The translations under genes and the position numbers were made by a program. Below the pieces are notes generated by a model. It had not been told where the DNA came from. It worked only from the letters and a program-made list of their open reading frames with translations, and searched no databases. Of a stretch of DNA of 64,000 nt, positions 1-10,748 are shown in pieces. Positions within the stretch are counted from its first letter, which is position 1. Each line of letters opens with the position of its first letter. Origin of the DNA: Xanthostigma xanthostigma. Lineage: Eukaryota > Arthropoda > Insecta > Raphidioptera > Raphidiidae. Where the stretch lies: contig OY754464.1 of assembly GCA_963575645.1 (NCBI GenBank), positions 65,322,948 to 65,386,947 on the forward strand, written 5' to 3'.

Positions 1-248
1 AGTAAGAAAAAGTAGGTGCGGTTAAAAGTTTTCGTGGAAAACTAAAACAAACAACAATAAAGTCATACTAAAAATATTGACAAAATAAGAATTAGTACTC
101 AGCTCAGATATCTCCTTTTTTGTAAATTAGATACATGAGATGTATGAGAGCTATCTATCTCAAATCACGGTAAAATGAATGAAATTTTGTCAAGTTATTT
201 CCTAATATATTAGCAATAAGTAACAAAAATTTCAGAACAGTTTATTAA

Positions 249-330
249 ATACAGTGTTAACTCCATTTAACGTCATTCGATATAACGACAAACTCCTTAG
301 AACGTCGAAATTACTTAACTCTTGTTAGTT
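249..330 (+). mobile_element. pogo/Tigger-like terminal fragment
   Basis: CAGTGTTAACTCC followed by several ATAACGAC and AACGTC motifs resembles the terminal repeat of pogo/Tigger-type elements from memory. No matching right end was seen, so this is at most a decayed 5' fragment. Positions 331-540 contain one more ATAACGAC motif and otherwise nothing I can assign. Confidence 0.3.
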
Positions 331-555
331 TACCTTGTTGCTCATACAATGATACACTCTAAAAAAGGACGCACCCACTCTAAATAACGACAACAATACG
401 TCATAATTATCTGAATCGATTTTAATGAAATTTTAGAACCGTGTCTTACTTGGCGCAACTTACGTTATAGAATAGTTTTTATTAAATATTTTGTACCAAA
501 TTACGGTGTTTTGTGAAAAAAACTGTTTTAGTAACATGTTACTACATCTGACATC

Positions 556-766
556 ATTTACTCAAAGCTATTAGTTCAGACGCAAACAAAAAAAAAAACT
601 ATTTTAATAGCGATGTCTGATAGAATTCGCTCACAACTATTAGTTCAGAATCGAATCTGGAAGAATTTGCTCAAAGCGATTAGTTCCGACACCGGACTGC
701 AAACGAAATACGTTTTGCAGAATTGTATCTAGAGCAGCTACAGGTAAAACCGGGACGGGCCGCTAG
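556..766 (+). mobile_element. Helitron-like 3' end with short iterated motif
   Basis: The stretch ends in GGGACGGGCCGCTAG followed by T, the same style of ending (GC-rich hairpin, CTAG, then T) as the full-length Helitrons elsewhere in this window. Upstream, a motif of about 22 bp (CTCAAAGC.ATTAGTTC) occurs three times, near 556, 628 and 670. No 5' TC end was identified, so length is uncertain. Confidence 0.4.
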
Positions 767-1033
767 TATTCTATAAATCGATCATTTGTTTTTTTTTGTG
801 AGTACAGTGTAATGTGGCTACACAATAAAAAGTTTAAAACAACCTTAAACTGTTTTCACATCTAGAAACAATAAATATATTGTCGCAATCTAATCATTAT
901 TTTCTAATAAAACTTTCTGCAATACAGTATAGCAGTACCTACATGCTTGTAGCAAGTTTGAAAACGTGAAAACGTGAGTTTACCGAAAACAAAGAAATTC
1001 AGTCTCTGTTGCAATATTTATGTAGATATATAT

Positions 1034-2245
1034 GTTACCGGTCAAACCCGATTTCGGGACAAAGTAGTTTTGCCTAGGCCAAACTAGTTAGGATAAGCCG
1101 GAATAGCCTAGTTTGTCCTATTATGAATATGTACACTCTAGGACAGCGGTCGCCAAACTTTTTGACCTCACGGACCAGTTAATTCATAATTTAAATCCCG
1201 CGGACCACTAATAGGATTTTTTAAGTGTTAAATATATTTATAAAAAAAATTGTGATCAAAGAACACATAAAATGTACCTAGTTAATAAAATGAAACTATT
1301 AATAGTAACCAAGTTATGAAAGCTTTATTAAATAAACCATAATAAAATAAAACAGAAGTTTTTATAACTTGTCACGTATTGTTATGAATTGAATCATGTT
1401 TTAATGCATCTTGTCACATAACTTAACATGATGAGTAAGTATATTCCACATTTTTCTGCGGACCAGCGAAATTTTCTCGCGGACCACTAGTGGTCCGCGG
1501 ACCACCACTTTGGCAAACGCTGCTCTAGGATAAACTAGTATGGCCTAGTACGAACTAATGTTGCCGAATCGAATAGGTAGAGAAAGACAAAGATAGGAAG
1601 TGTTTTAAAACAGAAGAAAGCTATCGGATTGATATCGTATGTTGGATTTAGACAGGAATGCAGGCCATTCTTTCAACAATTAAGTATTTAGTAATTGCCA
1701 TGTCAATAGGTATATATAGCTGCTTAATGATTGTTAAAAATAATATGGACAATTTTAATGATCATACTGTGATTCATTAATTAATATGCTAAAAGTACAT
1801 ACGAACCAATTTTTTATGGTATAATTTTTTTTAATAAATTGCCACCAAAACAAGAATTTTAAAATCAAGATATGTAAAGAAACTTTTTTTAGAAAATTGT
1901 TTCTACAGCATAAAAGAGTTCTTTTACTTTTAACATGTACATTAATTATTGTACGAATGACAATAAATTTTATTATCATTTTAAAAAATCATTATTATTT
2001 CCCAGTATATTATTTATGTTTCCTTGAAATTAGTTCAAACTAACTAGGCTATACCAGTTTATTCTAGAGTGACCATATTCATATTAGGACAAACTAGTTC
2101 ATCCTAGGCTAAACTAGTTTGTCCTATCGAGCTAAGGCCAAACCAGTTTGGCCTAGGCTATACTGGTTTATTCTATCGCATATAGGCAGAACTAGTTTGG
2201 CCAAGACAAAACTAGTTTGTCCTGAAATCGGGTTTGGCCAGTAAC
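1034..2245. mobile_element. Long inverted-repeat element built of CAAACTAGTTTG units
   Basis: The left end GTTACCGGTCAAACCC is matched, inverted, by GGGTTTGGCCAGTAAC at the right end. Just inside both ends are many near-palindromic units of about 20 bp of the type (A)GG(A/C)CAAACTAGTTTG. The left block lies at about 1060-1140 and 1523-1560, the right block at 2040-2225. The interior (1565-2035) is AT-rich with no coding potential seen. The left block is interrupted by a hAT insertion at 1144-1522. A non-autonomous DNA transposon is likely; superfamily not recognised. Confidence 0.7.
1144..1522. mobile_element. Short non-autonomous hAT element, 8-bp TSD
   Basis: Terminal inverted repeats CAGCGGTCGCCAAAC and, on the other end, CAGCGTTTGCCAAAG are flanked by a perfect 8-bp duplication CTCTAGGA (1136-1143 and 1523-1530). 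Both features are diagnostic of the hAT superfamily. At 379 bp it has no transposase. GGACCAC-type motifs repeat near both ends. It interrupts the subrepeat array of the 1034-2245 element, so it is the younger insertion. Confidence 0.9.
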
Positions 2246-2699
2246 ATATATATATATTATGTAATATAACTAGAGGGGGAGGGTTCGAAATGGTTTGTGA
2301 ACTAGCCGGTGCAGCGCACTCCGGGCGCTTAGATTATTGACTTTATTGACAACTTACACTTAAAAAATTATTTTTTTTATTGCAGCGATTTCAAAATATC
2401 TCTAAAAGTAAAAAAGTAATTTCTCCTCCCGTTTTACAATCACAAGTATACATCTAGTATCTTTAAAAGAAATATTTCTGAAATGCTTCATATAAAATCA
2501 AATAAAAATTCTCTCAATGCTCAATTAGATACGGAAAATTTAAATAATATATTATACTTAGAATATTATTTTGAAATAATATTTTGTACTCACAATCATA
2601 TCCATGACTGCTTATTTAAAATTGTTTGTTCTTATTTTTTCAATATTTCAATATTAAAAAATCTTTCACGAATTTCATTAAAAATAAATAGAAACTAAA

Positions 2700-2870
2700 T
2701 ATTAATTACTTTTTATATTTTTAGAATAGTTCTGAAGAAGATCCACATCCAGATCGAAACGTTAATGTATTAATTACATTTTTGTTCTTAATATATTTGT
2801 CAAAAATATTGATCGATAATTTTATTTATTGAAGAGTTCTAATCAGACGTTAATCAAAGTTTGATAAACA
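2700..2870 (+). mobile_element. Penelope-like (family 1) single unit with hammerhead-like core
   Basis: From about 2732 the sequence reads CTGAAGA, then GATCC, a short loop, AGATC, then GAAACGTT. It continues through the family hallmarks TTGTCAAAAA, GATCGATAATTTTATTTA and CAGACGTTAATCAAAG. The same unit is found at 31440, 40074, 47150, 48082 and 50866. Stem II of the hammerhead-like core has one mismatch here. Assignment to Penelope-like elements is inferred from this core and from the 13-15 bp target duplications of sister copies. 2246-2700 holds nothing I recognise apart from AT-rich DNA. Confidence 0.5.
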
Positions 2871-2891
2871 AAGTATAAACATTACAATTCA

Positions 2892-3124
2892 ATAACAGTA
2901 AAATAGCTACAGTTTGCTACAACTGTTAAGAAACACACATTGTTACAATACAATATTAGAAAAAATAATTTTTAAACACGGTCACCGTCGGGATTCTAAT
3001 TCACTATCGCGGCGGAATGAATCCCGACCGTGACAATGTTTAAAAATATTTTTTTTTAATATTGCATTGTAACAATGGGTGTTTCGTCCCAATTTGTAGC
3101 AAACTGCAGCTTTCCCACTGTTAA
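2892..3124. mobile_element. Palindromic tRNA-like MITE (copy 1)
   Basis: Two arms of about 110 bp are inverted around 3008. Each arm runs from TAGC.ACAGTTTGCTAC through AAACAC.CATTGTTACAAT to GTCACCGTCGGGAT. The centre holds the remnant of a tRNA-like sequence best preserved at 20649-20720. Sister copies are 18758-19022, 20554-21000 and partial 39317-39452. Arms here differ by several substitutions and small indels, so this is an older copy than the one at 18758. Confidence 0.7.
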
Positions 3125-3129
3125 TAATT

Positions 3130-3158
3130 GCACATACCGCTGAACTAGCGATATGTGC
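3130..3158. repeat. GC-rich hairpin GCACATACCGCT
   Basis: GCACATACCGCT, a 5-nt loop, then AGCGATATGTGC: a 12-bp stem with one mismatch. The same hairpin with a perfect stem occurs at 44239-44267, and both are followed by TTTATT. It may be the terminal hairpin of a repeat family. Confidence 0.5.
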
Positions 3159-3898
3159 TTTATTTAGTTTTACGAACTATACCGTAGTAAACATTTACTA
3201 ATTACAATTTACTTTGAACAAATAATTCGGCAGTTTAAGCGACTACTGAGGTAAAACAACACGTCATATTCAATAGTAACAGAAATCCTTAGCGCGGTGG
3301 CAGAAAATTAAGTTACAATGGCGGAGGTGCCGGTCGATACCCGTTTCTTCCACCACAACCACACATTTGTGAACAATCGCGTCTCCCTCATACAATTCTC
3401 AACAATATGGAACAAGTTTCATTCAAATTGGTACTACAGTTTCTGAAATAATACACATTCCTTATCGTCAAACTATTTAAATTCTGGAAAACACGGAAAT
3501 TTTTAACAAACTCTAATCAGTGATTAAACAGCGCTCTTAAACTTCGTTATTTACAGTGACCAAGCATATATTTGGAGCTAATGGCCTTGCCGCTGCAAAT
3601 TTAAAAAAAATCTTGTTTTAAATCAGTTAAAATAAGAGCTCGCAAACACAAAACTTTCTAAACATCTTTAGGTTATTTAGAACTATTTTCAATTATTATT
3701 GCAAATAACATAGATACAATCATTTTTCGGATCAGAATCCAGGAAGTGGGGGCTTGTAACCGAGGAGCTATAGAAACGTCATATTATAAACACCGGCTTT
3801 GCTACACGTTCGGCTAGGCTATTCTCACGTCCAGAGGATTGTTTGTATAAAAGGACTTTTTCTGTTTATCCTTTCTATAGTCTAAACTTTGAACTTAC
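3159..3898. other. Presumed intron, no further feature seen
   Basis: AT-rich sequence immediately downstream (minus strand) of the alkaline phosphatase exon, starting with its GTAAGT donor. I see no second exon, no TIR pair and no RNA gene here. If the gene is intact this is intron. Confidence 0.5.
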
Positions 3899-4106
3899 CG
3901 AGTAAGTAGTCAACTTGTCTAGGATTGACCTCGTCCATTTGTCCTTTGTTCCAGACGTATTCAGCCCGGAGACCGCGTCGCTTTTTGTCTCGCACCCAGT
4001 CGTCTATCATGTTTCGGCCGTCGAGCCGGCGCCCCTCCTCGCTTGTCAGCTCCGGATCTCGAGCCACTTTTGGCAGCCAGTGACGCCGTCCACCTCCCAA
4101 CAGCAC
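3899..4106 (-). CDS. ALP: Alkaline phosphatase, internal exon (partial gene)
   Basis: This exon encodes about 69 residues beginning VLLGGGRRHWLP and ending QVDYLLG. In alkaline phosphatases this corresponds to the conserved block after the nucleophile region: a GGGR(R/K) turn, the R-LDG-(N/D) stretch (here RRLDGRN), an aromatic-W-N motif (YVWNKGQ) and a VDYLLG(L)F segment. Family members are metal-dependent phosphomonoesterases; insect forms are usually GPI-anchored at the midgut brush border. On the minus strand a pyrimidine-rich TTCTGTTTCTAG acceptor precedes GTGCTGTTGG, and the exon ends at G|GTAAGTTC, a consensus donor. Length 208 bp, intact frame, GC content well above its surroundings. 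The first codon is GTG within the exon, not a start. No flanking ALP exon was found in the window, so introns are long or this is a displaced fragment. A retained single-exon relic cannot be excluded. Confidence 0.85.
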
Positions 4107-5650
4107 CTAGAAACAGAACACAAAACGATTTAGCAAAAAAAAAATTCATTTCATAAAGTGTATATTGTCATTCGGTTTGAGGACTTATCTCTGACTGAAT
4201 TAAATCATATATCAATATAGGAAAGTTGAATGAAACGTTTTCTTTCTTTCGGATTAAACATTAATATTAAGATATCAAATTTCAATTACACACACAGAAG
4301 ATAAGGTCATGATATCATATATATTAATACGTTAAGGTTAAGATGTTTGCCTCCCTTTTTTGATAAAAAAACACACAATTTCTCCACATAAATTATATAT
4401 CATTTTACAGATAATTGCTTGCTCTACAGACATCGACAACTAAAAAATTTATTATTGCTTTTGTTTTTGTAAATTAATTAATTAACAGCAACGCTGAACA
4501 ACGTCTGCCATTTGACGGCTTTAATTTTGAAACAACGTCAACACTTCGATCTGTCATCTGACCTTCATATTGTAAATACTGCATACTGGCATCTGACGGC
4601 TTTAATTTTGAAACAGCGAGCAGCGCTGAACAACGTCACAGCAATGCTGCATGATGCCATCTGACGGCCTAGCTCAACGCTTTTGCTACTTGCGCCTCTA
4701 TATGACAATTTTAGTAAAATATTTCTTTGATCTGTCATCTGGGCTTCATATTGTAATACAACAAAAAGAAGAACGTTATAAGCAGTGTGCAAAATTAGAA
4801 ACTAATTGAATACCTGCAATCATATTTAAAAAATAATTTTGTAAAGTGATAATTATTATACTTATTTAGTGCGAATAATTCGCACAGGTCACACTAGTAC
4901 AAAATATATATAGCAATAGTTACACACATTTTTACAGTTACAATGCAATATGAAAAAAAGTCAGAACTCAAACCCGAAACTTCCACTATCACGGTGAATG
5001 AGTTATCATACCCAAACAATTTCTTATATTGCATTATAACTGTCAAAATGCGTGGTTTATACACAACAATAGCAAACTATGTGCTGTATGTATATCATTA
5101 TTCAGGTTTGTATAATCAAATATTATACCCTTGAATTAAATTTAAATACAATAACATTCAAAGGAAATGGCAACTGAAATGAGATATTCACTAAGAATTA
5201 AATTCCTTTACTTATTTTATGCATCAATTTTCCTTTCGGAAATGATGTACTAAATTCTCTGCGCATGAAATATGTTCACGGATAAATATTTTTTTTTTTT
5301 TAATTTTCGCTAGGGGAAACGTAACACATGATTTTACAATTCGCAGTTGGAAAACTCATTGTTCAAAGGGATTATTGACAATGTAAAAATCGTCGAAATT
5401 TAATCTACCTTTTCTCTGGTAGCCTGTATTACAAGTGAAAAAAAAAACAAAACAGCCATTTCAAATGTAAAATAAGATTAATGGTCAATTGTTCTAGCTC
5501 ACCAATGATTCAGTTTTTTCCTAATATTAAAAATCGGGTACAAACGCATGATAACAAAACATTTGATTTCAACATTACAGTGGTTTCAGGAACATTGGAA
5601 AAATATTGTAAAAAATTCGCGTCTTTTTACTCCGGTCAAAATTAACAATA
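4107..5650. other. Presumed intron with an internal duplication
   Basis: Sequence upstream of the ALP exon. A unit containing TGACGGCTTTAATTTTGAAA and a trailing CATCTG.(C/G)CTTCATATTGTAA occurs twice, at about 4486-4576 and 4590-4757, with CGCTGAACAACGTC also duplicated. This is a diverged local duplication. The remainder (4800-5650) is AT-rich; I see nothing more in it. Confidence 0.4.
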
Positions 5651-5654
5651 AAGT

Positions 5655-6365
5655 AGTGGTAGGTTTACAATAATTTGCATAGAGCTGAAAATTGGCACAG
5701 GTCTTAGGTACACTATTAATAATGAAATATCAAAAGTCCCTACCGATCCTACATCTGCTAAAAAAAATATTTAAGGTCAAAGGTTTTTAAGTATCGGTTT
5801 TTTGCACTTTTCTCGTAAACGGTAAATGTTATCTAAAAATAGGTCAGACAAAAGTTGTAGATCATGCAATTGTCTACAAGAACTGCTCTTATACTTTTTT
5901 CCTACGAATCACCATTATTTTGAAATGCTGATTTCATACATCGGAAATACTAATATGCAAATTTTTATTTAACGTTCAGTACGTACATAGTCATTTTGGT
6001 CCCATATCTCAGGAGTAGTGATTAGTAGGAAAAAAATATAAGGACAGTTTTTGTAAACAATTGCATGATCTACAACTTTTATCTGACCTATTTTTAGATA
6101 ACATTTACCGTTTACGAGAAACGTGCAAAAAACCGATACATTTGACTTTTGACCTTGAATTAATTGTAAAAAAGCATTCTACCAGACTGGGAATAATACT
6201 ATTAGGCGATGCACAAAAGATCTTCTAGGTCGCAGTGTTTGTGAGATATACAATTGTCTTATCACACCAAATAAATCTAAATCTGAATAAATTGTGAAAC
6301 AAATGTAGGATCGGTAGGGATACTTAACACCTGTATCAATTTTCAGCTCTATGCGAACTATAGTA
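5655..6365. mobile_element. Large imperfect inverted-repeat element
   Basis: The left arm (about 5655-5910) holds TAGAGCTGAAAATTG, CCTACCGATCCTACAT, GCAC.TTTCTCGTAAACGG and TTGTAGATCATGCAATTG in order. The right arm (about 6010-6365) contains the same blocks inverted, ending CAATTTTCAGCTCTATGC. The right arm carries about 120 extra bases near 6180-6300. No coding sequence. 6366-6620 shows nothing assignable. Confidence 0.65.
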
Positions 6366-6619
6366 AATTGAGATCTATATTTTGACTTAACTATTTTTGT
6401 TCTTGCTCGAAAACTTCAACGTGAATGATTAAATTACGCAGCTAACGTCGAAAGTACATGATTAAGTAAATAACGAGAAGCATAACCCGAAGGCGGTGCT
6501 TTTTATGTGCAGGTTGCCAAAGGATTCGTGATCTTAGTTCCAAGTAAAAGATGAAATTGTATTGCTTTTCTATAAACGTATGTTATCAATTAATAAATAT
6601 TTACGGTTTTGTTTTAATA

Positions 6620-7145
6620 TAAAATATTTTTAACAAAAAAATTGAACCGACTTCAAACATGCACTAAAAAGTAAAAAATAATAATTATTGTTATTTTTGG
6701 AGTCGGTGTCACATCAGAATTCGAAAGTAGCAATTTAAATGTTGCATGTCTCTAGTTCTCGGAATAGATTTCATTTTGGTTGACACCGACTCCAAAAATA
6801 ACAATAATTATTATTTTTTACTTTTTAGTGCATGTTTTGAAATCGGTTCAATTTTTTTGTTAAAAATATTTTATTTTTCTCTTTTTAGTGTTAGATAAAG
6901 TATTGCAATGGGTAGGCCAAGTATGCGTGCCTTTGAAATTTGAGAGTTTCCCCCGATTTCTCCGGATTCCACCATCAGATCCTGACTTTGTTCCGATGGG
7001 ACCACCTTGGAAGTGCACTCTTTCGAATAAAAAAAAAAAATTTGAAAATCGGTCCATAATTGATGGAGAAATCGGTGAACATACATAAAAAAAATATATA
7101 TATACAGTCGAACATAGAACCTCCTCCTTTTTTGAAGTTAAAAAT
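6620..7145 (+). mobile_element. Palindrome-headed element with 'gagaacctcctcc' type tail
   Basis: Arms of about 90 bp (6625-6715 and 6780-6875) carry AAAAAAATTGAACCGACTTC, GCACTAAAAAGTAAAAAA and TTTTTGGAGTCGGTGTC inverted around about 6748. They are followed by a non-palindromic body and a tail ACAGTCGAACATAGAACC TCCTCC near 7105-7130. The same architecture, with a related tail, is at 56997-58080, and a tail fragment is at 37680-37760. I know this tail as a common lepidopteran repeat, from memory. Positions 7146-7544 contain no recognised feature. Confidence 0.6.
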
Positions 7146-7544
7146 ATGTTTTGCTATATTATAGCAAGCAAAATTTTAAAATGAAATAAAGCAAGTGCCT
7201 TGATAAGTAACCAGATAAAATGTCTTATTAAACTCGACATGTAAGAAATTTCCTGTGCTAGACAACCATTCCACATACTGGATGTTAAAGTTTCTAGATA
7301 TTCATCAAGCACCGCAATCCATTGTAGCCACGTAGAGATAACAATGATATCGCTCCAGTATGGCTGACTGAAAGAAAATAGTGATTTTAAATTTTACACT
7401 TTCCCGTCAACACAACTATTTCCTTTGTTACGTGAATTTTCATTTACTTTTATTAAATTGTACTCCCCAAAATGGTAGACGATTTCGGTACTTATTCAAA
7501 TTTAGTAACTTTACTTTAACGTATGTAATTAAATATAAGTAGTT

Positions 7545-7815
7545 TAAAAAAAAACTAAAAAACACGCTTTATATCGAACTAAAAAGTAAAAAATATTATT
7601 TTTTTAAAATAAGCTTAAAACAATAATGAATAAAAAAAATACAAGTATTATTGTGAAATAAGCGCTTTGTTCCACATTTTCATATATCGAACGCCCTACG
7701 CTTTTTTCACAATAATACTTATATTTTTTTTATTCATTATTGTTTTAAGCTTATTTTAAAAAAAATATTTTTTACTTTTTAGTTCGATATAAAGCGTTTT
7801 TTAGTTTTTTTAAAC
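7545..7815. mobile_element. Long palindrome, likely head of a tRNA-bearing element
   Basis: Arms of about 110 bp share AACACGCTTTATATCGAACT, TAAGCTTAAAACAATAATG and AGTATTATTGTGAAA, inverted around about 7680. The right side is followed by TTTTTAGTTCGAT again and then, 70 bp on, by a tRNA-Leu-like module. This layout parallels the composites at 40835 and 55492. Confidence 0.6.
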
Positions 7816-7886
7816 TATATTTATTTTCCCCTTTTTAGTTCGATTTATTGTCAAAAATTTGCCGAAGAAAAACAATTTTTTTTTTC

Positions 7887-7975
7887 GGCGTGGATGGGAT
7901 TAGAACCCACGACCCGTGATTCCGAGAGTTGACGTCAGCGAAGACCCGTGCCTTAGACCGCTCGGCTAACCACTG
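7887..7975 (-). tRNA. tRNA-Leu-like sequence (probably a SINE or element module)
   Basis: On the minus strand an A box TTAGCCGAGCGGTCTAAGGC and a B box GGGTTCTAATCCC are well preserved, 89 nt overall with room for a long variable arm, as in Leu and Ser tRNAs. The T stem pairs (GTGGG with CCCAT, one wobble) but the acceptor stem pairs at only about four of seven positions. This looks like a tRNA-derived pol III module inside a repeat rather than a functional tRNA gene. Confidence 0.45.
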
Positions 7976-8046
7976 TAGTTACAGTGCTGGCGTATTATAC
8001 TACAGTAATAAACCACTTGCTGTAGTCCAAACGAAGGTTACAAACA

Positions 8047-8075
8047 AACATACATACATACATACATACATACAA
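8047..8075 (+). repeat. (ACAT)n microsatellite
   Basis: About seven tandem copies of CATA/ACAT, next to the tRNA-Leu-like element. Confidence 0.9.
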
Positions 8076-10024
8076 ACTGACAAGTGAAGTTATATAAAGC
8101 GTGTAAAAAAAGTTCTCAAAAACGTTTTTTTGTAAGTACTCGTGAAACACCTGTATAATGAAACGTTTGTACATCTTCTTACTCTGTTTAAATAAGACAT
8201 ACTTTTTCTAGTGTTAAATGCAATGAAACACTTCAAAATTGACAATTTAATAATTATACCTATCGTTTCTTTGCCATCCATTTTTTTCATATAATGAAAT
8301 ACCTGCCGTCAGATAATCTCGGTTTATTTACGGAACATTTAGCAAACTAGTTGAGTGAAAACTTGAAGATAAAATTCTGTGGCATAAAAGCAAAGTCGTG
8401 TATGCCGAATTTTGGTAATTTTTTATCGGCCTACTGTATTGGGGCAAGAATTTTAAGAAATGTGCCTGCAAAACTAAATGCCAATCAAATAAACATGCTT
8501 GTCGAAAAAATATTATATTGTTTAATTCCAAATGTCTTAACATGTAGGTACAAATAAATATAACAAACATTCGAGCGTTACCTATTTAAAGTTTTCCTAT
8601 AGTAGCAGCTAGTCAATTTATATATGGCGTAACTGCACCTTAAGCTTATATGAATTTAATATTTGAGCTAAGTGGGATTTTCCAAAAAAAATTCCAGAAA
8701 ATCTTAAATGTCAAAAAAGTAATTTTTTAGTAAATTTTTTATAGGACATATTTGAACTTTCCATATCTTCTTTTATTAGTCAATTTCTGCACCATTTAAA
8801 TAAAAACTACAGGTTGTAGTTCTAACTTTGTAATCTAGAAGAATAAAATTATGTTTGATTCTGTTTTACTTAAGGTTTATCTTATAGATTAATTTGCAAC
8901 TTATAACAAGTCAATAAATCCTATTTCATAAAAAAGACTACTCACAAAACATTTCAGCTCAATCGCAAACCGGAAAGTGGGTCAAATTTAACTTGAAAGA
9001 TTTGATTTTAGACAAGATTTGATTATAGGCAAACAGACACCGGACATGTGAAACTAAATAAAAGCTTGTAAAAACGAATCACCCATTTCTCTTGTTATTT
9101 GATAAACAAAGTAAGAGGTAGTTGTAGAGGCCAAACGATGGCACCACTGTAAGTACTGGCTGCTTCAGTTATAAAGGGAATTCCCCTCATATGTAAACAG
9201 CACTAGATTATTGTTTCTTTTTTTGCTGCAAGGGGAAAACTCAAAAGGGCATCATATCCAGAGTTGATAAAAATTCTCCAGTTTTGTTTACTTGTAGCCT
9301 CTAGTGGCCGAGAGTATAATTTTATAATACCTTATTAATTTAATGGCATAGAAAATTTTCGGCAAATTTTCCAGAAAATTTTCCGAAAAACCCACAACTC
9401 GCTAGACGTAACATAATAATTAAATTATCACACTTAGACTTAAAACATGGTAGGCGAATTTAAAGTACATATAGGTATAGTATTTGATTATTCATTACCC
9501 CTAGAAAATCACTAATTGTAACAACTGAATTGGTATGGTATAAAAAAATGTATTGATTAAACAAAAAACTTGACTAGTGCTGACATAAAAGCATAAAATA
9601 AGATTCCAGTATGACAAATATTTAGATAAAAAGAATTTTAGGGCACTAGCAAAATCTCACCAAACGTACTTTTCAGTTTTCATACTGGAAGCTTGTTTAG
9701 TACTTTCGTGTTAGCAGTTCAGAGAATCAAATCGACATTATCAGTGACATAAGTGACTTTACCTTGATACCACAAAATTCATTCGATTCGCCTAAGTTTC
9801 ATAAAGAGAATGCTCTCAATTTTCTTTAGACATATTGACATATTTTTCTTATTTTTTAAAGGACATTATTGGTACAAAATAATATTATCTAGTTTCATTT
9901 CTGCGGTACGTTATATAACAGCTATTGTCGTCTTTATCAGCGTTTATTGGAAAATATAACTTAAAGCGTATCTTCAACAGATTACCTACATATCACAAGT
10001 GACAGTATCCATACAAAATCTATA
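8076..10024. other. AT-rich unique-looking stretch, nothing assignable
   Basis: Reading frames are short and lack codon structure. I saw no TIR pair, tRNA, LINE or LTR signature. Probably old decayed repeat or intron. Confidence 0.4.
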
Positions 10025-10596
10025 TCTATACTAATATATAAAGCTGAAGAGTTTGTTTGTTTGTTTGTTTGAACGCGCTAATCTCAGGAACTACTGGTTC
10101 AAATTGAAAAAAAAAAATTTTTGTTGGATAGCCAATTTATCGAGGAAGGCTATAGAGTATAGGCTATATAATATCACGCTACGACCATTAGGAGCGGAGC
10201 ATTAAAGAAAAATGTTGCAAAATGTATCTCAAAAACAAGCTTCTATTCATCTGAAATGCACTAACTAGATATACTCATATTAACGTTACGGGTACAAAAC
10301 CCCAGCTGGCTCAATCGGTAGAGCATGGACTGTCAATATCAGGGCCGTAGGTTCAAGCCCCACGTTTGGCGAATATATTTTTATTTTTTTTTCTACATTG
10401 CTCTCTTCTAAGGCTTACATTTAAATTTTATGTAATTAATTAAAAAAAATTATTAGTTAATTGAACGGTAACTCCGATCATCATGAAATTTGGACTCAAC
10501 ATTCATCTCGGTAAACTAAGATGAATGTGTATACTCATGTTCCTCCCTTCCCCATTCGTTCTTTTACACCCGGGTGTAACCGGACGGGACCGCTAG
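10025..10596 (+). mobile_element. Non-autonomous Helitron with tRNA-Lys-like module (copy 1)
   Basis: The element begins TCTATACTAATATATAAAGC after an A and ends ACCGGACGGGACCGCTAG before a T, i.e. A|TC...CTAG|T, the Helitron insertion signature, without TIRs or duplication. A 12-nt palindrome ACACCCGGGTGT lies about 20 bp from the 3' end and could form the usual 3' hairpin. A (GTTT)n run lies near the 5' end. No Rep/helicase is encoded. Sister copies: 15813-16434, 26513-27130 (minus) and 60096-60835. Confidence 0.85.
10300..10371 (+). tRNA. tRNA-Lys-like module in Helitron copy 1
   Basis: A box TGGCTCAATCGGTAGAGC and B box GGTTCAAGCCC, 72 nt, ending GTTTGGCG. The body matches tRNA-Lys, but the anticodon loop reads CTGTCAATA where tRNA-Lys(CTT) has CTCTTAATC. 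The T stem is damaged. A run of T (ATATATTTTTATTTTTTTTT) follows directly, a plausible pol III terminator. Confidence 0.5.
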
Positions 10597-10744
10597 TTAC
10601 AAATACAAAAGTAATTCTGTCTGTCTGTTTGTTACGCTTTCACGCCCAGACCGCTGGGCCGATTGTAATGTAATTTAATAGGTATGGAGATGGTTTGTAC
10701 TCTGGGAAAGGACATTTCAAAAATTTATTTATTTATTTCAAAAA
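10597..10744 (+). repeat. Fragment of a common interspersed repeat
   Basis: AATTCTGTCTGTCTGTTTG, TTACGCTTTCACGCCCAGAC and CTGGGAAAGGACAT in order match a repeat type I recall from lepidopteran genomes. It directly abuts the Helitron 3' end, so the Helitron may have inserted into or next to it. Confidence 0.35.
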
Positions 10745-10748
10745 TTAA

